64,000 nucleotides of DNA from Macrotis lagotis (Eukaryota > Chordata > Mammalia > Peramelemorphia > Peramelidae): contig NC_133666.1 in the NCBI RefSeq assembly GCF_037893015.1, positions 625,916,310-625,980,309 on the forward strand, given 5' to 3'. This document shows positions 41,786 to 53,814 of this stretch, piece by piece; position 1 is the first letter of the stretch, and every line of letters starts with the position of its first letter. Position numbers and translations under genes: made by a program. The notes beneath the pieces were generated by a model. The model saw only the letters and a list, made by a program, of their open reading frames with translations, had not been told where the DNA came from and did not search any database.

Positions 41786-43134
41786 AAAAACAAGATGTCT
41801 ATGTGTAAATGGAAGCAATTGCTTACTAATGGTTAATGGAAATATTGACAAATGAAGTGCTGGTGAAAGCATTAGGGGGAGCTGGAGACTGGGAAAAGTC
41901 TCCTGCAGGAGCAGAGATGCAGGGAAGAACATCTTTGGGTGATGTTAAGGGAAAAAGCCTTTGTTCCAGATAAACTACACTGAAATCTTCTGCTCTCAGC
42001 CTTATTTTGATCCAAAAACTCAGTAGTTCTTCCATTTAATTTCTCTATGATTCTGGATTTCCCAGGGTCTCGACAAATGAAGGCATTAAATCCTACATGA
42101 TTTCTGAGGATCATTCCAGATCCCAGGCCTCTTCATAAGCCCAGAAGCAAGAACTTGCTTGGTATACCATTATCTGTTGCTTTTTGAGAAATTCTTTTTG
42201 AAAGACAGTGTTAACGATTATCCTGACCTTGCTTGCATATTCATTTTCTTAATTTTTTTCCAGGACTCATATGCTTCCACTTTTAAATACCATCATTATT
42301 TTTCTCCTGTACCTAGAGTTACCTTTATCTTTATGGGTGAATCTATTTCATTTTAGAATTTGGTAACTTTAGTTTTTACTTATAGGCCTGTGGGATTCCC
42401 CTGCTGCAATTTTTGTTTTCTGATGCCTTCCCATACTATTTCTGGATTTTGAGAGCCCCCAAGGGGAGCCTGGGAAGCAGAACTCTGAAGGGAAACCACA
42501 GTCTTGCTCCTGGGTTTAACTGTGGTAAGTCACAGGTTAAGAGAAGCTTTGGATGACTTTGCTTTGTAGCATAATTCTTCCCTCCGCTTTATACAATTAC
42601 ATAACATAAGGGTCTCTGCACAGCCTTCCACCTCCAAGGCTCTGCATCCCCAGCAGCTGGAATGGCTTCATTCAGGAGTTGAGGGTCCCTAGTGATTCTG
42701 GAAGGAAGACCACTATAGCAAAGAAACTCTTGAGCTGAACTTTGAGAGGAGCTGGGATTCCAGTTATGGAGGGAACAGACTGAGCAAAAATGGGAGATAG
42801 TGATGGAATTTTGTATAAGAACATCAGTTAAGCCAGGTTAGCTGAAAGGTAAAAGTATGAAAGGGGGGTGAAATGTAAAAATCAGCCTGGAAACGTCATT
42901 TGGAACCAGAGAGCGAAGGTTCTACAAAACCGAAGTGTTTTGATCTACAAGTAGTAGGGAGCCAGGAATTTTTTGAATGGGGAAATGACATAGTCAAGAG
43001 CTGTGCTTTAGGAATATTACTTAGTTTTTAGTTGGACCCCTTAAGGGGCCATTGATAAAGCAGCCAGACTGTTCACATCTGGATAGTAGGGGAAATTGTA
43101 CCTTTGTCACACTTGTCTCTATGTTATCTTGGAC

Positions 43135-43265
43135 AGACAAAAAGCATTATTAAGCCCTTACTAGGTGTCAGAGATTGTGCGAGGCACTGGAAGTATGAAC
43201 ATGTAGCCAATCCCAGCCCTCCGGGAGCTTCTATTCTAATGGGCAGGACTCCACATCACACAGGA
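43135..43265 (+). repeat. Ancient interspersed repeat, same type as 3195
   Basis: GCATTATTAAGCCCTTACTA, GGCACTGGAAGTATGAAC, GGGAGCTTCTATTCTAATGG. Confidence 0.6.
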
Positions 43266-43739
43266 ATGGTGGACACAGATGTGTGTTTTGGACTGTTAGG
43301 TCATAGGCGATACATTGACAAAGCTTTTCTAATGGCTGTGCGTTATAAATAATAACATTTATAAAGAACTTAAAGGTTTGCAAATGCTCTCTACATCTCA
43401 TTAGTATTGATTTGATTGTGGTTTGAAAAGTTAAAAATGAGTGTGTGGGAGTGTACACTGGGTAGTGAGGGAGCTGGCAAGATGGTTATCAGGGTCAATG
43501 TAGATACTCACCATTGAAGAGAGAAGACCTCTAGACTTGAGTTGCAGAGCTAAAAGAGTTAAGTCCTCCAAAATGTGGTCCCTGAAGGTGCCGCAGAATG
43601 GTAGCAGTATGTGTTCTTGGTTGACTGACCAGAGTTTACTGAGGTTAAGGGGAAATATGGAGAGTATTTTCTAGCACCTGTTGGATCCTTTATAAGTACT
43701 CAAACCTGTATTCGTGTATCCTAAATGTGGGCTGGGCAG

Positions 43740-43960
43740 CGCATTTAATTAACACTTTTCTCCTAGATGTTCTGCCCTGAGTTTTCATGACATTGATCTT
43801 TCTTTATTCTCCTATCCTGTCAGATCATGCCTTTGCTGCTTCATCATCTATGTGACATCCTTTAACTGATTATAACATAATTGATATATTCAGCTCTCCC
43901 TTATCTTTACTCTCCAGAAACCCATCTCCAGCTGTCTTCAACATCATCCTTAGCTCCTTA
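43740..43960 (+). repeat. L2-like LINE fragment
   Basis: Pyrimidine-rich L2-type sequence ending ACCCATCTCCAGCTGTCTTC. Followed directly by an antisense SINE. Confidence 0.45.
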
Positions 43961-43969
43961 ATTTTGTTG

Positions 43970-44078
43970 TTTTTTTTTGCTCAAGGTCACATAGCTAAGT
44001 GTCTGAGGCCAGATTTGAACTAAGAATCTCCCGACTCCAGGGCCAGTGCTCTATCCACTGCGCCACCTAGCTGCCCCT
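43970..44078 (-). mobile_element. WSINE-type SINE, antisense, 3'-truncated
   Basis: GGTCACATAGCTAAGTGTC, GATTTGAACTAAG, CACTGCGCCACCTAGCTGCC. It lacks the TTGCAAGG segment. Confidence 0.88.
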
Positions 44079-44089
44079 AGTTGTTTTTT

Positions 44090-44645
44090 TTAAACATAAT
44101 TCTGTTACATTGTAAAAGAAAAATCAGAACCAAAAGGAAAAAAAAAACATGAGAAAGAAAAAATAAAAAGCAAACAAAGTGAAAATAGTATGCACTGATC
44201 TTCATTCAGACAATGTAGTTTTTTCTCTGGATGTGGATGGCATTTTGCATCATAAGTCTTTTAGAATTATCTCTGATCCCTGTTTTACTGAAAAGAGCTA
44301 AGTTTTTCATAGTTGATCATCACATAATGTTGCTCTTACTGTGTACAATGTTCTCTTGGTTCAACAAACCATCAGTTCATGTAAGTTCAGATTTTTCTGA
44401 AAGCATCCTGCTCATTTATTTCTTACAGCACAATAGGATTATAATAGTTTATATGCAATTATGTGTTCATTTGAGGCATCCCCTCAGTTTCCGATTCTTT
44501 GCCTCTAAAAAGCTGCTATAAGTATTTTTGTACATGTGGGTATTTTCCCTCTTTTTATGATTTCTTTGGGATATGGACCTAAGGGTGGTATTGTTAGATC
44601 AAAGACTATGCACAGTTTTAAATAGCCCTTTGGGCATGTTAACTC
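44090..44645 (-). mobile_element. Old L1 3'-end fragment, antisense
   Basis: TCTCTGGATGTGGATGGCAT, GGTTCAACAAACCATCAGTT, TTTGGGATATGGACCTAAGG and GTATTGTTAGATCAAAGAC match the L1 C-terminal/3' UTR region seen at 52040-52490. Confidence 0.75.
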
Positions 44646-44689
44646 ATAATTGTTAATCCCACAAAACAAGTTACCAGATCTCGTCTTGT

Positions 44690-44830
44690 CTGTCTCCAGG
44701 CTCTCTCTCCATTTCTCAAAATCCCTGGTTTTCTTCAAGATTCAACTCTATTTTCTGGAAGAGGCCTCTCCTGATCTCCAGTTCCTGGGACTTTACCCTC
44801 TAAAGGTTACCATATGTCTTTTTTGCCTGA
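44690..44830 (+). repeat. L2 fragment
   Basis: AATCCCTGGTTTTCTTCAAG, GATTCAACTCTATTTTCTGG and AGGCCTCTCCTGATCTCC follow the L2 3' end. Confidence 0.6.
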
Positions 44831-44879
44831 TTTTTATAAAGTTATCAATGTGTATATTGATAAGATTATTAACTTTCAG

Positions 44880-45075
44880 CTTGACAAAGCATTTTACAAA
44901 TATGTCCTTTAATCCTCACAACAACTCCTGGAAGCTAGTATTATGTTATCCCCTTTTTGCAAATGAGGAAACTGCAGTCACTAAACTTGTAAATATCCGA
45001 GGTTAAATTTGAAATCAGATCTTCCTGACTTCAAGTCCAGCCTTTTCTCTACTGTGTCACTTAGCTGCCCTTTAG
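44880..45075 (-). repeat. MIR-like SINE, antisense
   Basis: CTTTAATCCTCACAACAACT, GCAAATGAGGAAACTGCAG and TGTGTCACTTAGCTGCCC are a MIR in reverse. Confidence 0.65.
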
Positions 45076-45764
45076 AATGTACACTTCTTCAATACAAACA
45101 ATTTTGATGTGATCTTTGTGTATAACAAACCCCTGGAACATTGTAGGAGTTTGATAAACATTCAGATAGCTAGTACATGCTTTAACTTAGTCTATAAAGC
45201 AGAAGCTAGAAATTTAACTAGTTTCCCTCTGGGTTGCACAGAGCAGGAATTCCTTCCAAGATAGTCCAGTTCCTTAGTTACATCATCTTCATACACAATC
45301 AATGGTTCTTTTGTTCAAATCTCCCCAAGAAGCAGCTGTAAAACTTGGGAGACCAAATTGTAGGGGAAGCAAATATCAGAAGCCTTGCATTATGGGAAGT
45401 TGTAAAAAAAAATAGCAGTGCAGTCAAGGTGAGCATTACCTCAGCAGAGACCCTACGTGAAGTCATTTGAATGCAATGTTAGAAGGTCTAGGAGGATGAA
45501 TGATCTCGGAACCTATAAGAGTTTCTTCAGGATTGAAACATGCTCAGCCAACACAAAATAGTTCTGCTGTTTGACAACTCAAGAGTCAAACTGGGGTATC
45601 AGATTCAAAGCTATATTACACGAGTGGGGGTAGTCTCTTTCGGTACTTAATAAGTGCTTATTTAATGTTAGGTTTCCCGAACCAAGAATTTTTCTTAAAA
45701 AAAAATAAAATTTATAAACTAGAAAATCATCAGCAAAGAGAAATTTTTCTATACAACCCAGTGG

Positions 45765-45985
45765 AGAGAATGCTGTGCTTGGAGTCAGGAGGATTTAGTT
45801 TAAACCTGACCTCAAGACACTAGTCTTACAACTCTGAGCAAGTCACTTATACATGTTAATCTCAGTTTCCTCATCTGTAAAATGAATTGGAGAAGGAAAT
45901 GACAAACTGTTCCAGTATCTTTGCCAAGAAAACTCTACATGGTATCACAGAGTCAGACATGACTGAAAAATAAAACATGAAATTA
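45765..45985 (+). mobile_element. Marsupial SINE with RTE-like tail (second type)
   Basis: GTGCTTGGAGTCAGGAGG, CAGTTTCCTCATCTGTAAAA, GGAGAAGGAAATGACAAAC, CCAGTATCTTTGCCAAGAAA, CAGAGTCAGACATGACTGAA. Confidence 0.8.
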
Positions 45986-46049
45986 TGATTCCACTACAGT
46001 TTATTCTTTGCAGCATAGATTAAATGTAATGTAGTAGAAACAGCATTGC

Positions 46050-46540
46050 CCCGTTTGTCTGGTCTCCTCCATCACTTTTCTAGTCTCCCAGGTCCATAAC
46101 TTTTGTGTCATCCTTGGGTTTTCTTATGTTGCATATCTCATCTTTTCCTAAATCTTTCCATTTCTACCTGCGAAATGTTCCTCCCCTCTAGCCATCTTAC
46201 CACTGTCAGTTCATTGTTCAAGCTGTCATCACCTCTCTCACTCTAATCCATCCTTCATTCAGTTGCCAAAGCATTTTTCCTTAAGCACAACCCTGACCAT
46301 GTCACTCCCCTACTCAGTGATGATAGTGTTTCCCTTACTGCTTCTAGACCATAAATTCTGGCATTATTCAGAACTCCTTCCACTTGACACTTTCCTTTTC
46401 CAACTCCTCATCTTTCCCATGTTTGCACACATACTAATGGAATGTGCTTTCTTCTAACCTCAGAGACTCCTCCCTCTTCCCTTAAAGATAACTGTATTGT
46501 GCCTTCTACAGGAAGCTTTTTCTTGAGTCCCCCACCTGCT
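46050..46540 (+). repeat. L2 LINE remnant
   Basis: GCCAAAGCATTTTTCCTTAA, CAACCCTGACCATGTCACTC, AATGTGCTTTCTTCTAACC and GGAAGCTTTTTCTTGAG follow the L2 3' region in sense. Confidence 0.7.
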
Positions 46541-46564
46541 ATGTTGCCTTTCCCCTCCAACATG

Positions 46565-46690
46565 GCTGTGGGCCACTGAGTGGTATTAGAATTCCCAGAG
46601 CCACTCCAGGAGTCAGGAAAATTCAAATTCAAGCCTGGCCTCAGACACTTGGACTTAGTTGCCACGACTCCCTGCTAAGTCACTTAGCTT
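46565..46690 (+). repeat. Degraded tRNA-derived SINE
   Basis: CCAGGAGTCAGGAAAATTC, GGCCTCAGACACTTGGAC and CTGCTAAGTCACTTAGC; the head is mostly lost. Confidence 0.6.
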
Positions 46691-46839
46691 CTTTGGAAAT
46701 TTTTTTTTCTGAGAGCAGCCCTCACTTAGCCTTTTTATTTCCAACCATTGTTCATAGCTTTAAGATACAGAATCAACTTTTCGCCAGGAGAAGTGTGATA
46801 ATTGAAGTAATAATCTTTTTGTCTGCCATACAATCATTA

Positions 46840-46940
46840 ATTCAGATCAGGAAACAGGCCCCAGAGAATGGAAGGGGCTTGGTTCTACATTTAGAAGTTA
46901 GACCCAGGATTTGAACATAGGTCCTCTCACTTTTGTTTTA
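46840..46940 (-). repeat. MIR-like fragment, antisense
   Basis: GATCAGGAAACAGGCCCCAG and CCCAGGATTTGAACATAGGT resemble a reversed MIR core. Confidence 0.5.
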
Positions 46941-46977
46941 GCTTACACAGTTCTTGGCACAAAAGAAGTTCCCTTTT

Positions 46978-47124
46978 TTAAAAAAAAAAATTTATTCAAG
47001 ACAGTGGGGTTAAGTGACTCGCCCAAGGTCACACAGAAAATTTAGTGTCTGAGGTTGCATTTGACCTCAGATCCTCCTGACTCCAGGGCCAGTGCTCTAT
47101 CCACTGCACCACCTAGATGCCCCT
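46978..47124 (-). mobile_element. WSINE-type SINE, antisense
   Basis: GTGGGGTTAAGTGACTCGCC, GTCACACAG, CTGACTCCAGGGCCAGTG, CACTGCACCACCTAG. Confidence 0.88.
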
Positions 47125-47193
47125 AAAAGAATTTCTTAATAAATGCTTCTTGATTAATTGGAGTATTTTTGCAGATAATTGAAAGTTGGATCC

Positions 47194-47345
47194 TTTTTTT
47201 TGGGGGGGGGGCAAGGCAACTGGGTTAAGTGGTTTGCCCAAGGCCACACAGCTAGGTAATTATTAAATGTTTGAGGCTGGATTTGAACTCAGGTATTCCA
47301 GACTCCAGTGCCAGTGCTCTATCCACTGTGCCACCTAGCCACCCC
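47194..47345 (-). mobile_element. WSINE-type SINE, antisense
   Basis: T and G runs, GCAAGGCAACTGGGTTAAG, GGATTTGAACTCAGG, GTGCCACCTAGCCACCCC. Two antisense copies lie within 370 bp here. Confidence 0.9.
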
Positions 47346-47454
47346 CTTCAGCATAGTTTTTGAAATCTTCTGTCCCCCCAGGTGTCCTTTCACACCTGCT
47401 CTTTCCAGATAAAAGCAACCTTTTCCCAGCTCCCTGAATCAGGTCCCTTCTTCC

Positions 47455-47570
47455 TCTCTCTTCCTACTTTTCCCCTTTCCTAGAATGTACTTCCCCTCAC
47501 TTCTGCTTCTCTAATTCTTCCTCTTCCTTCCAGGAGCTCTTTTTTGTACTCTTCTGAGCAACTGGGATTT
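47455..47570 (+). repeat. L2-like fragment
   Basis: CTTTCCTAGAATGTACTTCC with CTTCCAGGAGCTC resembles an L2 3' end. Weak. Confidence 0.35.
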
Positions 47571-47579
47571 TCATTTTGG

Positions 47580-49680
47580 TGTGTTTCTTCTGTCTCCTTA
47601 CTTGACTACTCATGTTTTCTTTTTTTTCTTTTGAATATTAGCTGCTCTTCCTATAAACCCTTGCTCACAGCCTTTGCAATCCCTTTTCTCCTTGTAACTG
47701 TTGCTAGGTTTAACTTAGATAGAATTTAAGGGTGATGACAGAAAAGCAGTGTCTTGTACCTAGTGGCCATTTACTAAATTTTATGTGTGTTTTATATGTA
47801 AATTTATTCTAGGAATTTTAGGTTTCAGTAGGGAATAAGGGATGGAATTTTAACAACAGTTTTCCTTGGGTTCAGACAGGATCTGTTTCTCCTGATTCAA
47901 GAGTATAGGCTGAGGTTCCTAAGGAAATTGTACTCCATAAATGGGACATGGTGAGCCAGTTTAGAGTAGTGAAAGGTAGTCCAAAGTTCCAGTTAGAGTC
48001 TCAGCCTCTGTTTTCCAGCAAATCTTAATTGCTTTCATAAGAAGCTGGGATTTTCTTTGTGCAAAGTGGATAGACCTATGTCAGATTCCTGAGGGTTTAG
48101 TATTGCAAGGTTACAGGTTATATTGTAAGCAGGATTTTCTCTTAAACACAGTTGAAAACTCAAGATTATTGAGGGAAGTGATAGGAAATCAGTTTGTCAA
48201 GTCAAACGGGATCTCTAAAGGAGCCAGGCTGAATCCTTTTTAAAGGAACTTGTTTTAGAATAAGAAAACACTCTTCCCTGTGGAAGTATGTCTGTCTCAT
48301 TGCATTTACACACAGAAATTAGATGTTTTTGTTTTAATTCCAGAAAGTTGTTGACAATTGATGAGCCTGCATGCCCAAGAGGAGACCAGGAGCAAGTTTA
48401 CAGAATTGATTTTAGAAGAAGAATTTAACACATCAGTAACTATTTCATTAAGATTTAATATGACAAGTAGTATCATTTCATTAAATGTCAATTGATTATT
48501 GAACATAATATTTTAATCTTAAAAACTGTGATAGTTGTGAATTTCAAATGCCTCTAAATAGATTTTAAATTATCAATTGTTAGGTAGTAAATGCTGTTGA
48601 AGGAAAAGTAAATGTATATATAGCATGTTATGTTATCAGGAAACTTTAGTGAGGTGTGAAAACATTTCAAAAGCATGGAACACATTTTTGCTGTTTATGC
48701 CAAGGGACCTCAATTGAATTAGTCAAGAATAAATTGACCTTAAGTGGAACTTGACAAAAAACTCCTTATGAACATTCTCGATCCATAATCTTTGGGTCCC
48801 TCAGAATGCCTCCCCCCTGCCAAAGAGAAAAGAATCAAAAGGGGGCAGTGTCACATAGAATCAAGTAATTGCAAATGGAAAGATTAAGAGATCTCCCAGC
48901 CTCCACAGAAGCTATGTCATTAAGTGAGAAATGATTTATACATCAGCAATTACACTTTTAATCAAGGGCAATGGTTCTACTGATGGACATTCTCCAACGT
49001 AGTTGTAATTATTTTGAAAATAAGTGGAATTCTAGTAAACTTCAATATTTTCTACAGACTAGATTGTAAACTTCTTGAGAATAAGGACTCTTAACATTAA
49101 ATGTTCTATTCCTGGTACTATTCAGTGAATAGTAGGCTGAAACACCTTTTACTCATATACTATTTGTTGAATTAATTAGTGTCTTCTAATACCTAGGGCA
49201 TTCTAAATTTTAGGAAAGACTAAATAAAATAGATAAAAGTCTTTGTTTAAGCCAGTGGAACTACCTTAAGTCCTCCACTTCGTAGTTGTTGGGGTTTTTA
49301 AATTGATATTAGGCTATTCACTTTACATTAATCTTAGGGAACTGGATTCCCTAAAGACTTGGATCATTGGACTTAATCCCAAATCTGCTGCTTATTAACC
49401 AGTATGCCCATGAGAAAGACATTAACTCTATGAACTCATCTTTCATATGTAGCTTTAGAAATAATTGTACACTGTCTCTTGCATGAGTTTATTTTGAAGC
49501 ATACATTGTGATATTAAAAATAAAGCCAACTGCAAATGTAAAAAGACCTTTGTCAATGTTAGCATTAATGTACCAGGATATTTTGTTTCTTGACATTGCC
49601 TTGCAATAAAGTTTAAAATATCTGTGGGGTGTGAATTTTCTTTATAAAATCATTATGTTGAGTGACTTGTCTTTGTAAGA
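47580..49680. other. AT-rich stretch with no recognised feature
   Basis: About 2 kb without a recognisable repeat, exon or RNA gene. Unique-looking intergenic sequence. Confidence 0.4.
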
Positions 49681-49689
49681 AGGTTATTC

Positions 49690-49800
49690 AAGAAACTACT
49701 GGTTAACCAAGTACCAGGCACTTTGTTAGCTGATGGGGATACAAATAGAAGCAAAAAGAAAGACCATTTCTACCCTGGAATAACATACTCCAAAGGGGAA
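49690..49800 (+). repeat. Ancient interspersed repeat, same type as 3195
   Basis: AGTACCAGGCACTTTGTTAG, TGATGGGGATACAAATAG, ATTTCTACCCTGGAATAAC. Confidence 0.55.
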
Positions 49801-50384
49801 AAGATAACATACATATAAAGGAATCTAAGGTGGAGAAAGGCATGGTAGAAAAAAATGGTTTCCAGAGAGTCAGGAGTAGGGCCTCCTGAGGAATGAAAAC
49901 ATAAATATGGCTGGCCTGACCCTAACATGAAATGAAAAATGCAGAATAAAATAGCCATTCAGAGAAAGGGCCAAAAAGGCAAAAGTACCACCTCTAGAAT
50001 GAGGAAGCAGCTGGAACATGGTGAATAGGTTTTACTCTGACTATACGTTGTCTATTTTGCATTCCTGGTTTGTTTTTTCCTATTGACATACTCCTTAGAG
50101 TGAAAGACTGAAGATGATAACTTAAAAAAGGGTCCCAGGGAAAAAAATAATCTGTATAAAAAGTGTCAGAATTTGGGAGGAGAACTAGAGGATCCTTTAG
50201 CTTCCAGTTTTAATCTTAAGACTGTCAGAGGCAAGAGGCAAATGACCATTGAAGAGATGTGCCAAAATTATGTGGATCTTAAGTTGCATGGAGAGGGGGC
50301 AGTTGACTGATGTCTTAAGGAAATGAAATATATATAAAACTACTTTTTCTATTTCATTTTGGAGATTCTTGAGTTATCCATTTT

Positions 50385-50455
50385 TTTTAATTTTAGAAAG
50401 GTTTTATTTATTTTCAGTTTTACAGTTTTTGCCCCAATCTCGCTTCCCTCCCCCT
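50385..50455 (-). mobile_element. L1 3'-end stub, antisense
   Basis: GGTTTTATTTATTTTCAG, CAGTTTTTGCCCCAATCTCG and CTTCCCTCCCCC match the last ~70 bases of the L1 3' ends at 27127, 51760 and 58250. Confidence 0.6.
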
Positions 50456-50919
50456 GGTTCTTCCATTTTAAAAAATAGCAACTTATGTTATAGTCTGTAT
50501 ATATATATGTGTGTGTCTGTGTGTGTGTGTACAGATATATACAGACTTGGTTAGTAAAAATTAAAACAATAAGAATATTTTTATTAAGTTAAGAGGGAGG
50601 GAAATATAAATCCATAGTTCTTCTAATGGCAGAGCCATATTTCAGGCTCTCTGACACCAACCACAGAATTAATGAGGAACCAGCTTCTAAAATGGACACA
50701 CAAGAAATTAAGCAGAAACCTTCTGAGAAGCATAACTGGACTGGAAACATATGGAACTTTCCAAGTCTACCCCTGTAATCACAAGAATTATCTTGTGTCA
50801 AGGAAAGTCCTAGAGCCACCTGAAAAAGTGTGACTACTTAATTATAAGTTACTACCACTACATTAGTAACAATAGTAGTCTGATTCCAGATAAACTTCTC
50901 AGTGATACTGGAAAGCTTA

Positions 50920-51160
50920 TAAGCAACCAGATGACACAGTAGAGAATGGGCTGGAAATCAAGAAGACCCAAGTTCAGATATGTTACTTCTCACAATTACT
51001 AGCTTTGTGACCAAGACCAAATCCCATTAACCTCTGTCTATCTCAGTTTCCCCTGCTGTAAAATAGCATGCTTAATAGCACCTCTCTCACAGGATTGCTG
51101 TAAGGATCAACTCACAGTGTGGCTGCTACCTAGTGAATACTTAAATTCTTGTTCCCTTCT
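50920..51160 (+). repeat. MIR/MAR-type SINE
   Basis: CTAGCTTTGTGACCAAGACC, CTCAGTTTCCCCTGCTGTAA, CACAGGATTGCTGTAAGGAT in MIR order. Confidence 0.6.
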
Positions 51161-51756
51161 CCTACTGTCTATTGCTTTTACATGCTCATTACTCTTGTAT
51201 AACTGTATGTTCTCAGCTCCTGAAAGTATTTCTCAAAGCCATTCTCCTTGGCAGTGGTAAAGCCATTTAGAGTTAATGAAGTACCCTTAACAGTTCGGTT
51301 AGTTCAGTTTCTGCTGATATTCTTCAGCTTTCCCATGCAATTTGTTACCAGTTGTTATTTTGCCTTACGATTAAACTGCAGAGATCCCTCCCAGTTTCCA
51401 GAGATTTCAATAATGTTCAAACAGAATAAGTTTTTGTTTCCACCCTAATTCCTATAAATAACAAATTTCAAAAGAGAAAAATAAGCTTCCCGGTCTTTGG
51501 CTACCAATTTACCTAGCTTATCACTACCTTTGAATCTCTGGAAAATGGAAATCTAAAATGTGTCAAGAGATGAAACATATCCTGAATAAAAGGGAAAACT
51601 AGTGAGCCATTTTGGGTGCTGGCATCACCCTGTGGGCTATTGCTAACAAATCTTTGGTTTTGAAGCCTCCATTCTGATTTAGGACGGAATGTCTTACTAT
51701 TGCCCTGATAGCCAGTGTAGAACTTTTTTTTAAGAACCAAAGAAATCATAGTAATA

Positions 51757-52490
51757 TCCTGTCTTTTTTTTTTTGAATTTATTTATTTTTGAGTTTTACA
51801 ATTTTTCCCCTAATCTCACTTCCCTCCTCCCACCCCCAACAGAAGGCAGTATGTTAGTCTTTATGTTGTTTCCATGCTATACATTGATCTAAGTTGAATG
51901 TGTTGAGAGAAATATCATATCCTTAAGGAAAAAAACTAAAATATAAGAGATAGCAAAGTTATATAATAAGATTATGGGGTTTTTAAAAATTAATTACCTT
52001 TTTAATTAAATTAATTACCTTCAAATTAAAGGTAATAGTCTTTGGTCTTTGTTCAAACTCCACCATTCTTTCTCTGGATACAGATGGCATTCTCTATCAC
52101 AGATACCCCAAAATTGTCCCTGATTGTTGCACTGCAAGTCCATTAAGATTGATCATCACCCCCATGTCACTGTTAGGGTGTACAGTGTTCTTCTGGTTCT
52201 GCTTATCTCACTCAGCATCAGTTCATGCAAATCCCTTCCAGGTTTCCCTGAATTCCCATCCCTCCTGGTTTCTAATAGAACTATAGTGTTCCATAATGGA
52301 TATTCACTCAATTTCTAATTCTTTGCCACCCCAAATATGGCTGCCATGAATGTACAAGTGATATTTTCACAATCTCTTCGGGGTATAGACCCAGTAGTGG
52401 TATTGCTGGATCAAAGGGTATGCATGTTTATATTGCCCTTTGGATGTAATTCCAAATTGCTCTCCAGAAAGGTTGGAAATCTCATCCTGT
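51757..52490 (-). mobile_element. L1 3'-end fragment, antisense
   Basis: Starts with a T run and GAATTTATTTATTTTTGAG, then CACTCAGCATCAGTTCATGC, GGGTATAGACCCAGTAGTGG and TCTCCAGAAAGGTTGG, parallel to 58250-58980 of the younger L1. Confidence 0.85.
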
Positions 52491-52869
52491 CTTAAACAGA
52501 ATGGTACCTAAATTCTGCTCTTGATCTTTCCATATTTGATCCTTGGATGTAGTGGTTAAATCACAAATTAACTCATTTAGAAGACAATTGCCACTAAGTT
52601 TGAGGAGATAATATTGGGCAGGAGAACCTAATCAATTAGCTTCTTCATTTAATTCTCCTAGACCCCCAAAATAATCTTAACTCATTTGGTCAAGGAAGTA
52701 GAGTATTAAAAGTATCTGCCTTCCTTTCCTAATCCTTACCAGTTAGATGAAAATATTCTTTCCTTAAATTTTCCTAGAGTTTATAGAATCCTCATTTGGT
52801 TTCATCATACTCTACCTCATGTGTCATATCTGTATTGTGTATTCTCATCATTAGAATGTAAGCTCTTTG

Positions 52870-53580
52870 ATCAAGAAAAAGCTTTTTCAATGGAGTGGAA
52901 AGGGGGGAAAGCGGGGGGGGGGGGATGAGTGAGCCTTCATTCTCATCAGAAATGGCTCAGAGAGGAAATAACATACACACTTTATAGGGTAAGGAAATCT
53001 ATCTTATTAGAGAAAATCTAGAGAAAAATGAGAAGAAAGAGATGGGATAAGGAGGAATGGGGGGAAGGAAGGGAGGAATAGGTGATAGAAGAGAGGGAAG
53101 ATCATGGGAGAGGGTACTCAGATTCAACACACTTTTGGACAGGGCCAGGATGAAAGGAGAGAGAGAGAGATAATAGAATAAATGAGAGTGGGGAAGAATA
53201 GAGTGAAGGTACAGCTAGTAATAGCAACTGTGGGGGAAATATTGAAGCCACTTCTCTGGTGGACTTAATGATAAAAAAAGAAACTCACCCCAGAGACAGA
53301 GCCATTGAAATTTCAACACAGACTGAAGTAAGTTTTTCTTTCTATTCCTGAGGTTTCTCATCTTCTTGGGTGGGGTTATGTTTACTCTTATAACATTCAA
53401 TTTCAATCAGTGTGTAGCATGGAAATAATATAAAGACTATCAAAGACAGCCTTCTGTGGAAGGGGGGAGAAAAAGTGGGGGGAAATTGTAAAATTCAAAA
53501 CCTGACAAAAAATGATATAGATACTATTATTGTATATAATTGGAAAACAAAGTGTTAATTAAAAAAATAAAAATAAAGTT
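52870..53580 (+). mobile_element. HAL1-like 3' fragment, sense
   Basis: Reverse complement of 11542-12110: AAAAAGCTTTTTCAATGGAG, CCTTCATTCTCATCAGAAAT, GGACAGGGCCAGGATGAAAG, TATTGTATATAATTGGAAAA and an A-rich tail. 5'-truncated copy of the family whose complete member sits in CARM1 intron 4. Confidence 0.8.
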
Positions 53581-53814
53581 ACACATAAGTTCAATAGATT
53601 TTTATATGTATAAATCTAGGGATATTACAACATTTGAAAAGGAAATAAAATTTATAAAGTAAAAAAAAAAATGTAAGCTCTTTGAAGGCAGGGATTTTGT
53701 CATTTCTCTTTGTTTATTTCCCCCTAGGACCTAATACATTGTTGGGCATGATATAGGTGTTTTGTTGAAATAAAATAAAATTTTCTGTCAGCTGATATTT
53801 TAAAAAAAATTTTA

